Both the position numbers and the translations under genes were made by a program. Below the pieces are notes generated by a model. The model ran no database searches. It saw only the letters and a list, made by a program, of their open reading frames with translations, and was not told where the DNA came from. Below are positions 1 to 6,261 of a stretch of DNA of 9,565 nucleotides, one piece after another. This DNA is from DATACZ01 sp036258795. GTDB taxonomy: Bacteria > Actinomycetota > CADDZG01 > JAHWKV01. Location: positions 1-9,565 of the forward strand of contig DATACZ010000007.1 in assembly GCA_036258795.1 (NCBI GenBank), given 5' to 3'. Every line of letters begins with the position of its first letter. Positions within the stretch are counted from its first letter, which is position 1.

Positions 1-1
1 C

Positions 2-1513
2 GGCGTCGGTGACCTCAGGGGTGTGGCCGGGCGTCTCGACTACCTCGAATGGCTGGGTATCGACGCCATCTGGCTCAACCCGATCATGCCCTCTCCAAAC
101 GCCGACTGGGGCTACGACATCTCAGACTACTGTGGAGTGCATCCGGAGCTGGGAACACTCGAGGATCTCAAACGGCTGGTGGCCGAGGCCGAGGACAGGG
201 GAATCCGGGTCCTTCTCGACCTTGTCCCCAATCACACCAGCAACCTTCACCCCTGGTTCATAGACTCCAGCAGCTCGAGGTCCTCGAGCCGTCGTGATTG
301 GTACGTCTGGGCTGATCCGAAGCGAGATGGATCCCCTCCGAACAACTGGAGCAGCCTCCTGGGCGGGGGACCTGCTTGGAGCCTCGACCCCAAGACGGGT
401 CAGTACTACCTGCACCTATTCTTGCCCGAGCAGCCGGATCTCAACTGGTGGAACCCCGAAGTTCGCAGCGTTTTCGACAAGATCCTCGAGTTTTGGTTCA
501 GCAAGGGCATTGCCGGTTTTCGGATCGATGTGGCACACGGGCTGATTCACGACAGGAAGCTACGGGACAACCCTCCGCTGGGCCCCGACGACCATCCCGA
601 AGTTAGCCGGCACGGCCAGCGGCTCTTCTACAGCATGAATCGCCCTGAGGTGCACGACATCCTGGCGCGCTGGCGGCGCTTGTGCGAGAGGGCCGATCCG
701 GCAAGGGTCCTGGTGGGGGAGACCTACCTGTTTGATTTAGAGGAGATGGCCCGCTACTACGGAGCCGGCGCCGATGAGCTTAACCTTGCCTTCAACTTTC
801 CCTTTGTCTTTTCCGAGCTGGACGGCCGAACCCTGAGCGCCGTCGTGGAGGCTACCGAAGCACTGTTCGATCGCCGTCACTGGCCGGCCTGGACCGCGTC
901 AAATCACGACGTAGGAAGGTTTCCCAGCAGGTGGTGCCGAGACGATCCAGAGGCCACCCGATGCGTCCTTATGATGCTGCTGACGCTTCGGGGAACGCCC
1001 TTCCTGTACTACGGAGACGAGATCGGCATGGGCAACTCCTCGGTTCCCCGTCGCCGGCTTAGAGATCCGGCGGCCCTGACTCAGTGGCCGCGAAATATCG
1101 GCCGGGACCAGTGCCGGACCCCGATGCCCTGGTCGGGCCGGCCGGGCGCCGCCTTTACCAGTGCCGAGGTCGAGCCATGGCTGCCCTTCGGAGACATCGC
1201 GGCGTGCAACGTCGAGGACCAGCGGGGGGACCGCGGCTCAACCCTTCACCTGTGCCGAGATCTCATCATGCTGAGGAGGGGGAACAGCGCCCTAGTTCAG
1301 GGTGACTACCGGGTCCTGAAAGCTCCGGAAGGCATCTGGGCGTGGGAGAGGGGCGAGCAGTTCAGCGTCTTTTTGAATATGTCCAACCTCGGTAAGACGT
1401 GCCCCCGAGTGAGCGGGACAGTCGCTATCGGCACCCGGCGAGAACGAGATGGTGAGCAGGTGAACGGAACACTCGACCTCCAGCCGTGGGAGGGCGTCGT
1501 CGTTCGCCGGTAG
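2..1513 (+). CDS. GH13 alpha-glucosidase / oligo-1,6-glucosidase-like, 5'-truncated by window edge
   Basis: This is a glycoside hydrolase family 13 enzyme, probably cytoplasmic, that would release glucose from alpha-linked malto- or isomalto-oligosaccharides. The reading frame is open from base 2, where it already reads GVGDLRG, a motif that normally lies about 20-30 residues into these proteins, so the true start lies left of the window. Counting from the GTG at 23, the four GH13 regions are intact: DLVPNHT (66-72), GFRIDVAH (165-172) with nucleophile Asp169, VGET (231-234) with acid/base Glu233, and SNHD (293-296) with stabiliser Asp296. The C-terminal part (NVEDQRGDRGSTLHL) is typical of actinobacterial alpha-glucosidases; GH13_30 or GH13_23 seem the nearest subfamilies, from memory only. 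Trehalose synthase is a related alternative, but the enzyme ends shortly after the beta-domain. The stop lies 13 bp from the convergent stop of the next gene. A Ser/Arg-rich stretch (81-91) is the only oddity. Confidence 0.93.
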   Translation, partial: GVGDLRGVAGRLDYLEWLGIDAIWLNPIMPSPNADWGYDISDYCGVHPELGTLEDLKRLVAEAEDRGIRVLLDLVPNHTSNLHPWFIDSSSSRSSSRRDWYVWADPKRDGSPPNNWSSLLGGGPAWSLDPKTGQYYLHLFLPEQPDLNWWNPEVRSVFDKILEFWFSKGIAGFRIDVAHGLIHDRKLRDNPPLGPDDHPEVSRHGQRLFYSMNRPEVHDILARWRRLCERADPARVLVGETYLFDLEEMARYYGAGADELNLAFNFPFVFSELDGRTLSAVVEATEALFDRRHWPAWTASNHDVGRFPSRWCRDDPEATRCVLMMLLTLRGTPFLYYGDEIGMGNSSVPRRRLRDPAALTQWPRNIGRDQCRTPMPWSGRPGAAFTSAEVEPWLPFGDIAACNVEDQRGDRGSTLHLCRDLIMLRRGNSALVQGDYRVLKAPEGIWAWERGEQFSVFLNMSNLGKTCPRVSGTVAIGTRRERDGEQVNGTLDLQPWEGVVVRR

Positions 1514-1518
1514 AGTTA

Positions 1519-1537
1519 GCCGAGGCTTACCCTCGGT
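1519..1537. terminator. Possible bidirectional terminator hairpin between convergent genes
   Basis: CCGAGG (1520-1525) and CCTCGG (1531-1536) form a 6-bp stem with a 5-nt loop that contains the stop codon of the minus-strand gene. It sits exactly where two convergent genes meet, which favours a role in ending transcription. Neither side has a clear T-tract, so it is not a textbook intrinsic terminator. Confidence 0.25.
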
Positions 1538-3170
1538 GTAGTCCCGTGGCGGAAGGCACTCTGGGACGCAGACTTGGCGGCCAGCCCGCTGGATCCTCCG
1601 CCGCATAGGTGCGAAGTTGCGGGCCACCTGAATCCAGCAGCTCACTCGTGTGGCAGCCGAGGAGCTTGGCCGCAGCCGTAAGACCGGAGGTGGTGGCCCC
1701 GATCACTCCGTGAACCTTGGCGCTGGCGCCGCAGAGCAGAAGGTTCTCAATCTCAGTCGCCGGGCCAAAGCCGCGGGGCCCGATCTGCGACAGGAGCTTC
1801 TCGGTGCCGTAGACGGCCCCTCGGTGCCCGGCGACGTAGTGCTGATTTGTCAGTGGGGTCCCAAGCTCACTGAAAACGACGTGCTTTTCGACCTCGGGGA
1901 TAACTTTGCCGACGGCCTTGAGCATCCGGTGGGATAGCTCTTTCTTGAGGCGCAGGTATTCGATGCTCCGGACGCCGGTGGCACTGCCGGAGAAAGGAAG
2001 GAAACGATCGTATTGGCAGAAAGCGAAGGCCTCGACGGTGTGCAGGCCGGAGCGATTCTTCGATCGGTCCTTCAGGGTGGTGATGTTTACAAAGAGACCG
2101 GGTATCTCGAAGTCCGCTGAGGGGTCCGCATGACTCATGTCGAAGAAGGCCTCGAGATCCGGTCTTTCCGTGTACCAGTAGTTGCCTGAATCGAATCCCA
2201 TGGCCTCGAGGTCCATGTCCACCGCCATGAACAAGCTCAGCGTGGAGACCGACCAGGTCAGAGCTGAGAGTCTTCTCAGAAGGGATGGGCTCAAGGCATC
2301 CGGTCCAACCAAGCCGGCAAAGGTCACCATGGGGTCGGCATTGGATACGACCGCGCCACATCTGACCTCTTCGCCGCCGGCCAGCCTTACGCCCAAAGCA
2401 CGGTTTCCAGAACGGGAAGCTTCCACGAGGATCTTCTGTACCGGGGTGCGGAGCCGCACGGTCCCTCCGGCGCGCTTGATGCCCCGGCAGAGGGCTCGAG
2501 GGATGGAAAATCCGCCCCCCCGCGGGTACCACGCTCCCTCCAGGTAATGGGACGTCACCGCGGAGTGCAGGACCGCCGAGGCCCGTGAGGGAGGAAGTCC
2601 ATAATCCCCGGCCGCGGGCATGGCGAGAATGGTCCGAAGCCGGGGGTCCTGGATGGTCGACTTCAGAAAGTGGCCCAGGGGCCGGAAACCGTGACCGAGC
2701 AGCGAAGGGATGCTGAGGGGTGCAGGGGTGCTGTCTGAATGGCCCAATCGTCCTAGGTCGAGACGATTCATCAGGCGAAAGTACCTTTGGATGCCTTTGG
2801 CCTCATGCGGGAATCGCCTGAGCAGGCGCTCTCGGTAGTGCGTCTCACCAGCTGGAATGTCGAAGCGGCGCTCTCCCCCAATCAGGACGTGGTCGTATCC
2901 GTCACGGTTCAGCTCAAGGAACACCAGGTCCCCGCCCACCCCGAGCCCTTCGTAGACCTCCCGCAGCCTGCCCCGTTCGCCGAGATTTCCGACGTAGTGC
3001 ACGCCCGGGCTGAACCGATGTCCCTGGAGCGTGAAGGAGTGGCTCCAGCCGCCTGGCAGGTAATGCTGCTCAAACACCTGCACCGAGAGCCCACGGCGCG
3101 CCAGTGCTAGGGCCGCAGTCAAACCGCCGGCCCCCGACCCGACTATGGCCACATCGCAGTCGAGCTCCAT
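1527..3170 (-). CDS. Phytoene desaturase / carotenoid isomerase-like FAD-dependent oxidoreductase
   Basis: This is an amino-oxidase-fold flavoprotein of the CrtI/CrtISO/retinol-saturase group, which desaturates, isomerises or saturates long isoprenoid polyenes. Counting from the ATG at 3170, the Rossmann FAD motif is VGSGAGG (10-16), with the ribose-binding acid Glu34 at the end of the second strand (VQVFEQH), followed by PGG (39-41). The RFSPGVHYVG stretch resembles the RetSat/CrtISO consensus. The C-terminus carries the FAD-closing motif LLCGASAKVHGVIGATTSG. At 547 residues it fits the family range (about 490-550). A TTG at 3179 would add three residues; neither start has a clear Shine-Dalgarno, and ATG is preferred. 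No other carotenoid gene (crtB, crtE, crtY) is visible, so the substrate cannot be named. It diverges from the DUF2231 gene across about 110 bp and may share control with it. Confidence 0.88.
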   Translation of the reverse strand: MELDCDVAIVGSGAGGLTAALALARRGLSVQVFEQHYLPGGWSHSFTLQGHRFSPGVHYVGNLGERGRLREVYEGLGVGGDLVFLELNRDGYDHVLIGGERRFDIPAGETHYRERLLRRFPHEAKGIQRYFRLMNRLDLGRLGHSDSTPAPLSIPSLLGHGFRPLGHFLKSTIQDPRLRTILAMPAAGDYGLPPSRASAVLHSAVTSHYLEGAWYPRGGGFSIPRALCRGIKRAGGTVRLRTPVQKILVEASRSGNRALGVRLAGGEEVRCGAVVSNADPMVTFAGLVGPDALSPSLLRRLSALTWSVSTLSLFMAVDMDLEAMGFDSGNYWYTERPDLEAFFDMSHADPSADFEIPGLFVNITTLKDRSKNRSGLHTVEAFAFCQYDRFLPFSGSATGVRSIEYLRLKKELSHRMLKAVGKVIPEVEKHVVFSELGTPLTNQHYVAGHRGAVYGTEKLLSQIGPRGFGPATEIENLLLCGASAKVHGVIGATTSGLTAAAKLLGCHTSELLDSGGPQLRTYAAEDPAGWPPSLRPRVPSATGLHRG

Positions 3171-3212
3171 GGGGTCCAAGCTTGACCGGTCCGGGATGCT
3201 AAGGCCAGTCAG

Positions 3213-3240
3213 AATTTACTTGAGGGTAAGACCAAGACAA
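3213..3240 (-). promoter_or_regulatory. Candidate sigma70-like promoter for the CrtISO-like gene
   Basis: Read on the minus strand, TTGTCT (3240-3235) and TAAATT (3218-3213) are separated by 16 nt. Each matches 4 of 6 consensus bases. Transcription would start near 3206, giving a leader of about 35 nt to the ATG at 3170. It was found by eye only. Confidence 0.3.
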
Positions 3241-3248
3241 TTTAGTCT
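3220..3248 (+). promoter_or_regulatory. Candidate promoter for the DUF2231 gene
   Basis: TTGAGG (3220-3225) and TAGTCT (3243-3248) are separated by 17 nt, about 33 bp upstream of the DUF2231 start codon. The -10 match is weak. The two proposed divergent promoters overlap face to face, so initiation on one strand could affect the other. Confidence 0.25.
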
Positions 3249-3250
3249 TA
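3227..3250. promoter_or_regulatory. Inverted repeat TAAGAC-N12-GTCTTA, possible operator
   Basis: Perfect 6-bp arms (3227-3232 and 3245-3250) with centres 18 bp apart lie inside the overlapping divergent promoter region. This geometry could suit a dimeric regulator reading adjacent major grooves. The region is AT-rich against its GC-rich surroundings, as expected of a control region. The regulator is unknown; the winged-helix protein encoded at 4601 is one local candidate, by inference only. Confidence 0.3.
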
Positions 3251-3265
3251 GAGTCAAGCTTTTAT

Positions 3266-3273
3266 GGAAGGAG
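3266..3273 (+). promoter_or_regulatory. Ribosome binding site of the DUF2231 gene
   Basis: GGAAGGAG lies 7 nt before the ATG at 3281, close to ideal spacing, and fixes that start. Confidence 0.85.
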
Positions 3274-3280
3274 AACGAAG

Positions 3281-3841
3281 ATGAAACGCTTTTCTTTCCG
3301 TCCCGGTCTTTCGATCAAGGGCAGGGAGTTTCGTGGTTTGCGAGGGTTCGCAGGCAAGCCCTTTCACCCGCCCCTCACCGATGTGCCGATAGGCGCCTAT
3401 GTCATAGCCCCCGTTTTGGACATCCTGTCCTTCTTGTTTCCTTCCGAGGCTTGGGCGCCGGACCTGCATCAGGCAGCCGGATACGTATACCTTGGCGGCG
3501 CCGCGGTGTCTCTCCTTACCGCTCTAACGGGATTTCTCGACTGGCTGGACACCGAGAAGGGGACCCAGATCCGCCGTATGGCGAATGCACACGCCTCAAC
3601 GATGATCGTGATGACCCTGCTGGTTTTGTGGAACCTGTGGGACCGCTACCTCAGAGAGCCTGCGGCAACTGCGGACCTCACGACTGCTGTACTGGGCGCC
3701 GGCATTCTGCTCCTAGCGATTATCGGTGGGACGATCGGCGGCTCCATGGTCTACGAATACGGCTTCAACGTCGAAACCTCGACCGACAGCCCTGTTTGGC
3801 ACCCCAGCGAGGAAGACATCGTGCACCCACGCCAGACCTAG
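3281..3841 (+). CDS. DUF2231 family four-helix membrane protein
   Basis: This is an integral inner-membrane protein of the DUF2231 family, whose biochemical role is not established. The family hallmark is HPPLTDVPIGAY (29-40), equivalent to the usual HPxLxxxPIG, followed by four hydrophobic helices at roughly 36-54, 64-86, 104-122 and 132-156. The last ends in GGSMVYEYG, matching the family's conserved GGxLVYxxG. The buried His29 and the His of NAHAS (104) could be polar or ligand-binding sites, as suggested for the family, but this is inference. The length of 186 residues is normal. The cytosolic N-terminus is basic and the short C-terminal tail is acidic and polar (ends VHPRQT). A strong Shine-Dalgarno supports good translation. 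The gene is monocistronic: divergent from the CrtISO-like gene and convergent with the ubiquitin-like gene 41 bp downstream. Confidence 0.87.
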   Translation: MKRFSFRPGLSIKGREFRGLRGFAGKPFHPPLTDVPIGAYVIAPVLDILSFLFPSEAWAPDLHQAAGYVYLGGAAVSLLTALTGFLDWLDTEKGTQIRRMANAHASTMIVMTLLVLWNLWDRYLREPAATADLTTAVLGAGILLLAIIGGTIGGSMVYEYGFNVETSTDSPVWHPSEEDIVHPRQT

Positions 3842-3863
3842 GCTGCCTGTGTGGTGTTAGTGG

Positions 3864-3877
3864 CCGATGGGAATCGG
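3864..3877. terminator. GNRA-loop hairpin between convergent genes
   Basis: CCGAT (3864-3868) pairs with ATCGG (3873-3877) around a GGGA tetraloop, a stable GNRA type in the plus-strand RNA. It lies in the 41-bp gap between the stops at 3841 and 3883, where a terminator is expected. The stem is short and lacks a T-tract, so termination is only plausible. Confidence 0.28.
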
Positions 3878-3882
3878 GATCG

Positions 3883-4350
3883 CTACCCCCGCTTGAAGCT
3901 CCTCCTCTTGACCAAGGGCTTGCCTTCCTTGAGGGCAACGACGTTGTGGACCGCATCGTCCTTGAGACGCTCCTCGGTGTTGTCCTCGAGGTTCACGGCC
4001 ACCACCGGGCTGCTGGGGGAAAAGCCTCCTAGATGCCGAATCTCCGGCACCGAGATCGTGTCCTTGGTCCATGGGTGGATGCGCCCTTCGATATTCACTT
4101 CATACCTTCCCGGGCGCTTGAAGCTGGTTCTTTTGACCAGCGGCTTGCCCTCCTCGAGGGGAACCAGGTTATGAACCGCGTCCTCCGACAGGGGCTTCTC
4201 AGTATCGTTCTCGATGTTCACTGCCACCACGGGGCTGTCGGCTGAAAAGCCGCCGAGCTCCCTGATCTCTGGAACCGAGATCGTCTCCTTGGACCATGGG
4301 TAGATTTGCCCCTCGATGTCTACCTCGTACTTTGCCGACCCCTCGTTCAT
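3883..4350 (-). CDS. Tandem ubiquitin-like (multiubiquitin-type beta-grasp) protein
   Basis: This is a small soluble protein of 155 residues made of two copies of one domain. Unit 1 spans about 8-80 and unit 2 about 83-155, offset by exactly 75 residues; 53 of 73 aligned residues are identical. Each unit reads YEV[DN]IEG, then PW.K.TISVPEIR.LGGFS, then PVVAVN, then DAVHN, then EGKPLVKR.SFKR, which fits a beta-beta-alpha-beta-beta beta-grasp order. The wording strongly recalls bacterial multiubiquitin-domain proteins, and the chain ends Lys-Arg-Gly, like a ubiquitin tail. Family assignment is from memory of the pattern, not a search. Known relatives are often encoded beside ThiF-like E1, E2 and JAB peptidase genes; none is visible here, so this copy is an orphan within the window. 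No signal peptide or membrane segment is present. ATG 4350 follows a purine-rich AAGGGGGGG. It could instead be a non-conjugated protein-binding domain. Confidence 0.8.
   Translation of the reverse strand: MNEGSAKYEVDIEGQIYPWSKETISVPEIRELGGFSADSPVVAVNIENDTEKPLSEDAVHNLVPLEEGKPLVKRTSFKRPGRYEVNIEGRIHPWTKDTISVPEIRHLGGFSPSSPVVAVNLEDNTEERLKDDAVHNVVALKEGKPLVKRRSFKRG
3886..4329 (-). repeat. Internal tandem duplication, two units of about 219-225 bp
   Basis: The two domain copies of the ubiquitin-like gene (4111-4329 and 3886-4104) are also alike at the DNA level. For example, ACCGAGATCGT.TCCTTGG.CCATGGGT appears at about 4049-4076 and 4274-4301 on the plus strand, exactly 225 bp apart. The changes include many conservative residue swaps (Asp/Asn, Glu/Asp, Ile/Leu), which suggests an old duplication kept under selection. 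Confidence 0.95.
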
Positions 4351-4600
4351 GGCTTCCCCCCCTTGCAGATCGCGACCATCGTTTATCTACCCACTAAAGC
4401 TAAAACATATGGGCGGCGCCTTCGGCACCGGGTACGAGTCACAGGAGCCTTGACGCCCATTCGAACTCTCATAGCCCTAGGGTTCTTGACGCTTATGTGT
4501 TAGCTCGGAAACACCCCTGCCGACGCCAGTGGTTTAGCCATCCCGCGAGTGCGATATAAGCAGTGTCGCCGGCAGGAGTTCGCCATAACAAGCTACGAAC
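4351..4600. other. Divergent intergenic region between ubiquitin-like and winged-helix genes
   Basis: This 250-bp gap must hold the promoters of both flanking genes. On the plus strand TATAAG (4555-4560) is a fair -10 box 40 bp before the regulator's ATG, but its -35 is poor (TTTAGC at 4533). Two copies of CTTGACGC (4449-4456 and 4485-4492) lie 36 bp apart in the same direction and could be -35 boxes or binding half-sites. In minus-strand RNA, GGTGCC and GGCGCC (4429-4415) can form a 6-bp hairpin with a GAA loop upstream of the ubiquitin-like gene. I see no tRNA or small coding gene. Confidence 0.5.
4356..4364 (-). promoter_or_regulatory. Ribosome binding site of the ubiquitin-like gene
   Basis: On the minus strand, AAGGGGGGG sits 5 nt before the ATG at 4350. 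It is G-rich rather than the exact AGGAGG, but is the only purine tract near this start. Confidence 0.5.
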
Positions 4601-5311
4601 ATGGATAAACCGTTGATAGAAGCGGCGACTAGGGTCGCTGCTTTGGATGATGAGAATCGCCGGCGGATGTACATGTTCATCCGCCGCGAAGGACGACCGG
4701 TCAGCCGGGAGGAGGTCGCCAAGGAGTTGGGGCTCTCCCGCAAGCTTGCGGCGTTCCATCTGGACAAGCTCAGCGAAAAAGGCCTGCTCAAGTTCCACTA
4801 CGCCCGGCCTGCCGGACGGTCGGGGCCCGGTGCCGGGCGCCCGGCCAAGGTCTATGAACCTTCGGAAGTGGAGATTGAGGTCTCAATTCCCGAGCGTCGC
4901 TATGATTTGGCCGGCTCACTTCTCGCTGATGCTGTTCGGATCAAGCAACCGGGGACAAGCGGCTACCAGCAGGCTATTCGCGTGGCCCGGGAGGCGGGGA
5001 CCAGCCTGGGCCGCGATATCCGTGATGCTAGGCGGCTTCGCCCTCCTGGTGCCGAGCGAACGCTTGCAGTAGTTCGAGAGATTCTCGAGGAGTATGGCTA
5101 CGAGCCCTTTGAGGGCCCTCCGCAGGAGCTGGCTCTTCGAAATTGCCCCTTCCATGCGCTCTCGGCCCACGCTCCGGACCTCATCTGTCCGATGAATCAC
5201 GCGTTCGTTGAGGGAGTGGTTCGTGGTCTCGGTAATGAGAGCGTCATCGTTGAGCTTGTTCCGGCTCGGGGCCAGTGTTGCGTAAGGTTGCGCTCCCCGA
5301 AAAGCAGCTAA
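4601..5311 (+). CDS. ArsR-like winged-helix regulator with four C-terminal cysteines (SufR-like arrangement)
   Basis: This is a DNA-binding transcriptional regulator. Residues 12-65 form a winged helix: ALDDENRRRMY starts helix 1, SREEVAKELGLS (35-46) and KLAAFHLDKLSEKGLL (48-63) give the helix-turn-helix with its recognition helix. A Gly/Arg-rich wing follows (GRSGPGAGRPAK, 72-83). The C-terminal domain holds Cys182 (LRNCPFHAL), Cys196 (LICPMN) and the pair Cys226-Cys227 (GQCC). The spacing is close to that of SufR proteins, which bind an Fe-S cluster and control suf genes, so Fe-S or redox sensing is likely but inferred. No suf gene is in the window, so the target is unknown; autoregulation and control of the divergent ubiquitin-like gene are possible. 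The 236-residue length suits the family. The start is set by domain position; the only AGGAG (4574-4578) is 22 nt away, too far. The stop overlaps the next gene's stop. Confidence 0.87.
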   Translation: MDKPLIEAATRVAALDDENRRRMYMFIRREGRPVSREEVAKELGLSRKLAAFHLDKLSEKGLLKFHYARPAGRSGPGAGRPAKVYEPSEVEIEVSIPERRYDLAGSLLADAVRIKQPGTSGYQQAIRVAREAGTSLGRDIRDARRLRPPGAERTLAVVREILEEYGYEPFEGPPQELALRNCPFHALSAHAPDLICPMNHAFVEGVVRGLGNESVIVELVPARGQCCVRLRSPKSS

Positions 5312-5964
5312 CTCTGGCGTCCTGGCTCCCTCTCCAGATACACAGCCAACAGTTGCGAAAGGCTCAAGAGCCCGGCGACGCCGGCCGCGATGACCCAGCC
5401 CCGGCCCCGGAAGGCGGCGTTGCCCAGCAGGTATCCGATGGTGAGCGCGGCACCCGAGGAAGCCACAGCCCCGGCTGCGTCTGCCGTAAAGAAGCGCCGG
5501 GCATCGAGGTTGGAAGATCCGGCCGCGGCCCCGAGTAATCCGGTGGGGAACAGAGCAAACCGGCTCACAAAGATGAATACCTGGCCCTTCTTGCGCAGCA
5601 CCCGCTTGAGCCGTCGGATTCGGTCGGTTGGGATGAGGCGAGAGGAGTAAAGCGGCAGCTTCGAATCGCTCCGAATCTCGTCCGCCCACGCCTTTCCCAG
5701 TACGTAGTAAAGCCACACGATGAGGATTTGAAGTGGGATCGCCGCAGCCGCTATCTGCCACCACTGGACCTGGTTCTGTTTCGCTAGCGCTCCGCCCAGA
5801 AAGATCACCAAGTTGGTCGGCCTCAACAGCACCAGAACCAGGAAATGCCTTTCGTACAGGAACGGCGCCAGGGGAAAAGCCAGGAGGCCGGCGGTGACTC
5901 TAAGCCAGGCGGCTCCCAACAGCCAATTTCTAATTTCCCGGGCACTTTTGACCTGTATCTGCAT
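5308..5964 (-). CDS. DedA/VTT-like multi-pass membrane protein
   Basis: This is an integral membrane protein of 218 residues, best matched to the DedA/VTT (SNARE-associated) family, whose members take part in lipid transport across the membrane and envelope stress tolerance. Hydrophobic segments lie at about 14-36, 40-60, 68-90, 128-148, 163-184 and 188-208; some may be re-entrant. The family core is FVSRFALFPTGLLGAAAG (132-149), with Arg135 equivalent to the Arg of the DedA [FG]xRxxP block, and GYLLG (177-181) after Asp162. The second conserved arginine of classical DedA (RxxPxxR) is absent, so it belongs to a divergent actinobacterial-type subgroup. A basic loop (114-126) separates the halves. 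The start has a purine tract (AGAGGGAG) directly abutting it, which is unusually close, but an in-frame TAG three codons upstream rules out a longer protein. It converges on the winged-helix gene with a 4-bp stop overlap. Confidence 0.75.
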   Translation of the reverse strand: MQIQVKSAREIRNWLLGAAWLRVTAGLLAFPLAPFLYERHFLVLVLLRPTNLVIFLGGALAKQNQVQWWQIAAAAIPLQILIVWLYYVLGKAWADEIRSDSKLPLYSSRLIPTDRIRRLKRVLRKKGQVFIFVSRFALFPTGLLGAAAGSSNLDARRFFTADAAGAVASSGAALTIGYLLGNAAFRGRGWVIAAGVAGLLSLSQLLAVYLEREPGRQS

Positions 5965-6261
5965 CTCCCTCTACCCGACCAGGATTTGGCTGCTTCCCTT
6001 TACCCCGCGTGGAAGAAAGGTATAGGACCCGGAACACGTTAGGCATAGCATCGGCTTCAGAGCCATTGGGAAGCGGCTCGGCCGTGGCGGAGAGCCACTG
6101 TTTTGCCCTCCGTGAAGCGAAAGTGGGAAATTTCCTTAGCCTTGCGCTGTTTGTGTGCATTAAGGTTCTGAAACCAGGTCTCAAGTGACTAAAGTGCCCT
6201 TTCCTGCCTCGTAGTATCACGCGGGGGTAGGGAGTTAAGGCGGAAGCGAGCTGTTTGAAAC
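5965..6261. other. Divergent intergenic region between DedA-like and acyltransferase genes
   Basis: There are 297 bp with no convincing gene. Candidate elements, all by eye: a minus-strand promoter TTGAGA (6184-6179) with TAATGC (6162-6157), 16-nt spacer, for the DedA-like gene; a plus-strand -10-like TAGTAT (6212-6217) without a good -35; a perfect palindrome GGAAATTTCC (6126-6135); and a 5-bp hairpin GTGGC/GCCAC (6084-6098) followed by TTTT (6101-6104). The region is long enough for a leader RNA, but no known riboswitch was recognised. Confidence 0.4.

Noticed and set aside
273..289. Perfect inverted repeat GCTCGAG-GTC-CTCGAGC
   Set aside because: It is inside the GH13 coding region, in a Ser/Arg-rich low-complexity stretch; codon bias explains it well enough.
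1867..2532. A 221-codon minus-strand open frame inside the CrtISO-like gene
   Set aside because: It lies fully inside the flavoprotein gene in another frame, with Gly/Arg/His-rich random-like composition.
3145..4032. A 295-codon plus-strand open frame overlapping the DUF2231 gene and part of the ubiquitin-like gene
   Set aside because: It runs out of frame through two well-supported genes, is Arg/Pro/Ser-rich with no domain, and comes from GC-rich shadow coding.
4385..4412. GTTT...GGGTAG on the minus strand, resembling actinobacterial SigB/SigF promoters
   Set aside because: The spacing between the two parts is about 10 nt, short of the 14-17 nt such promoters need.
4455..4480. tRNA T-loop-like GTTCGAAT on the minus strand
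   Set aside because: The flanking 5-bp T-stem does not pair and no acceptor, D or anticodon arms can be placed around it.
4916..5764. A 282-codon minus-strand open frame
   Set aside because: It overlaps both the winged-helix and DedA-like genes in other frames and has no recognisable motif; a high-GC shadow.
6084..6104. Short hairpin followed by TTTT on the plus strand
   Set aside because: No plus-strand gene lies upstream for it to terminate and the stem is only 5 bp; recorded only within the intergenic entry.
5930..6220. A 96-codon minus-strand open frame in the 297-bp gap
   Set aside because: It overlaps the start of the DedA-like gene, is rich in Arg, Pro and Ser, and has no ribosome binding site or motif.
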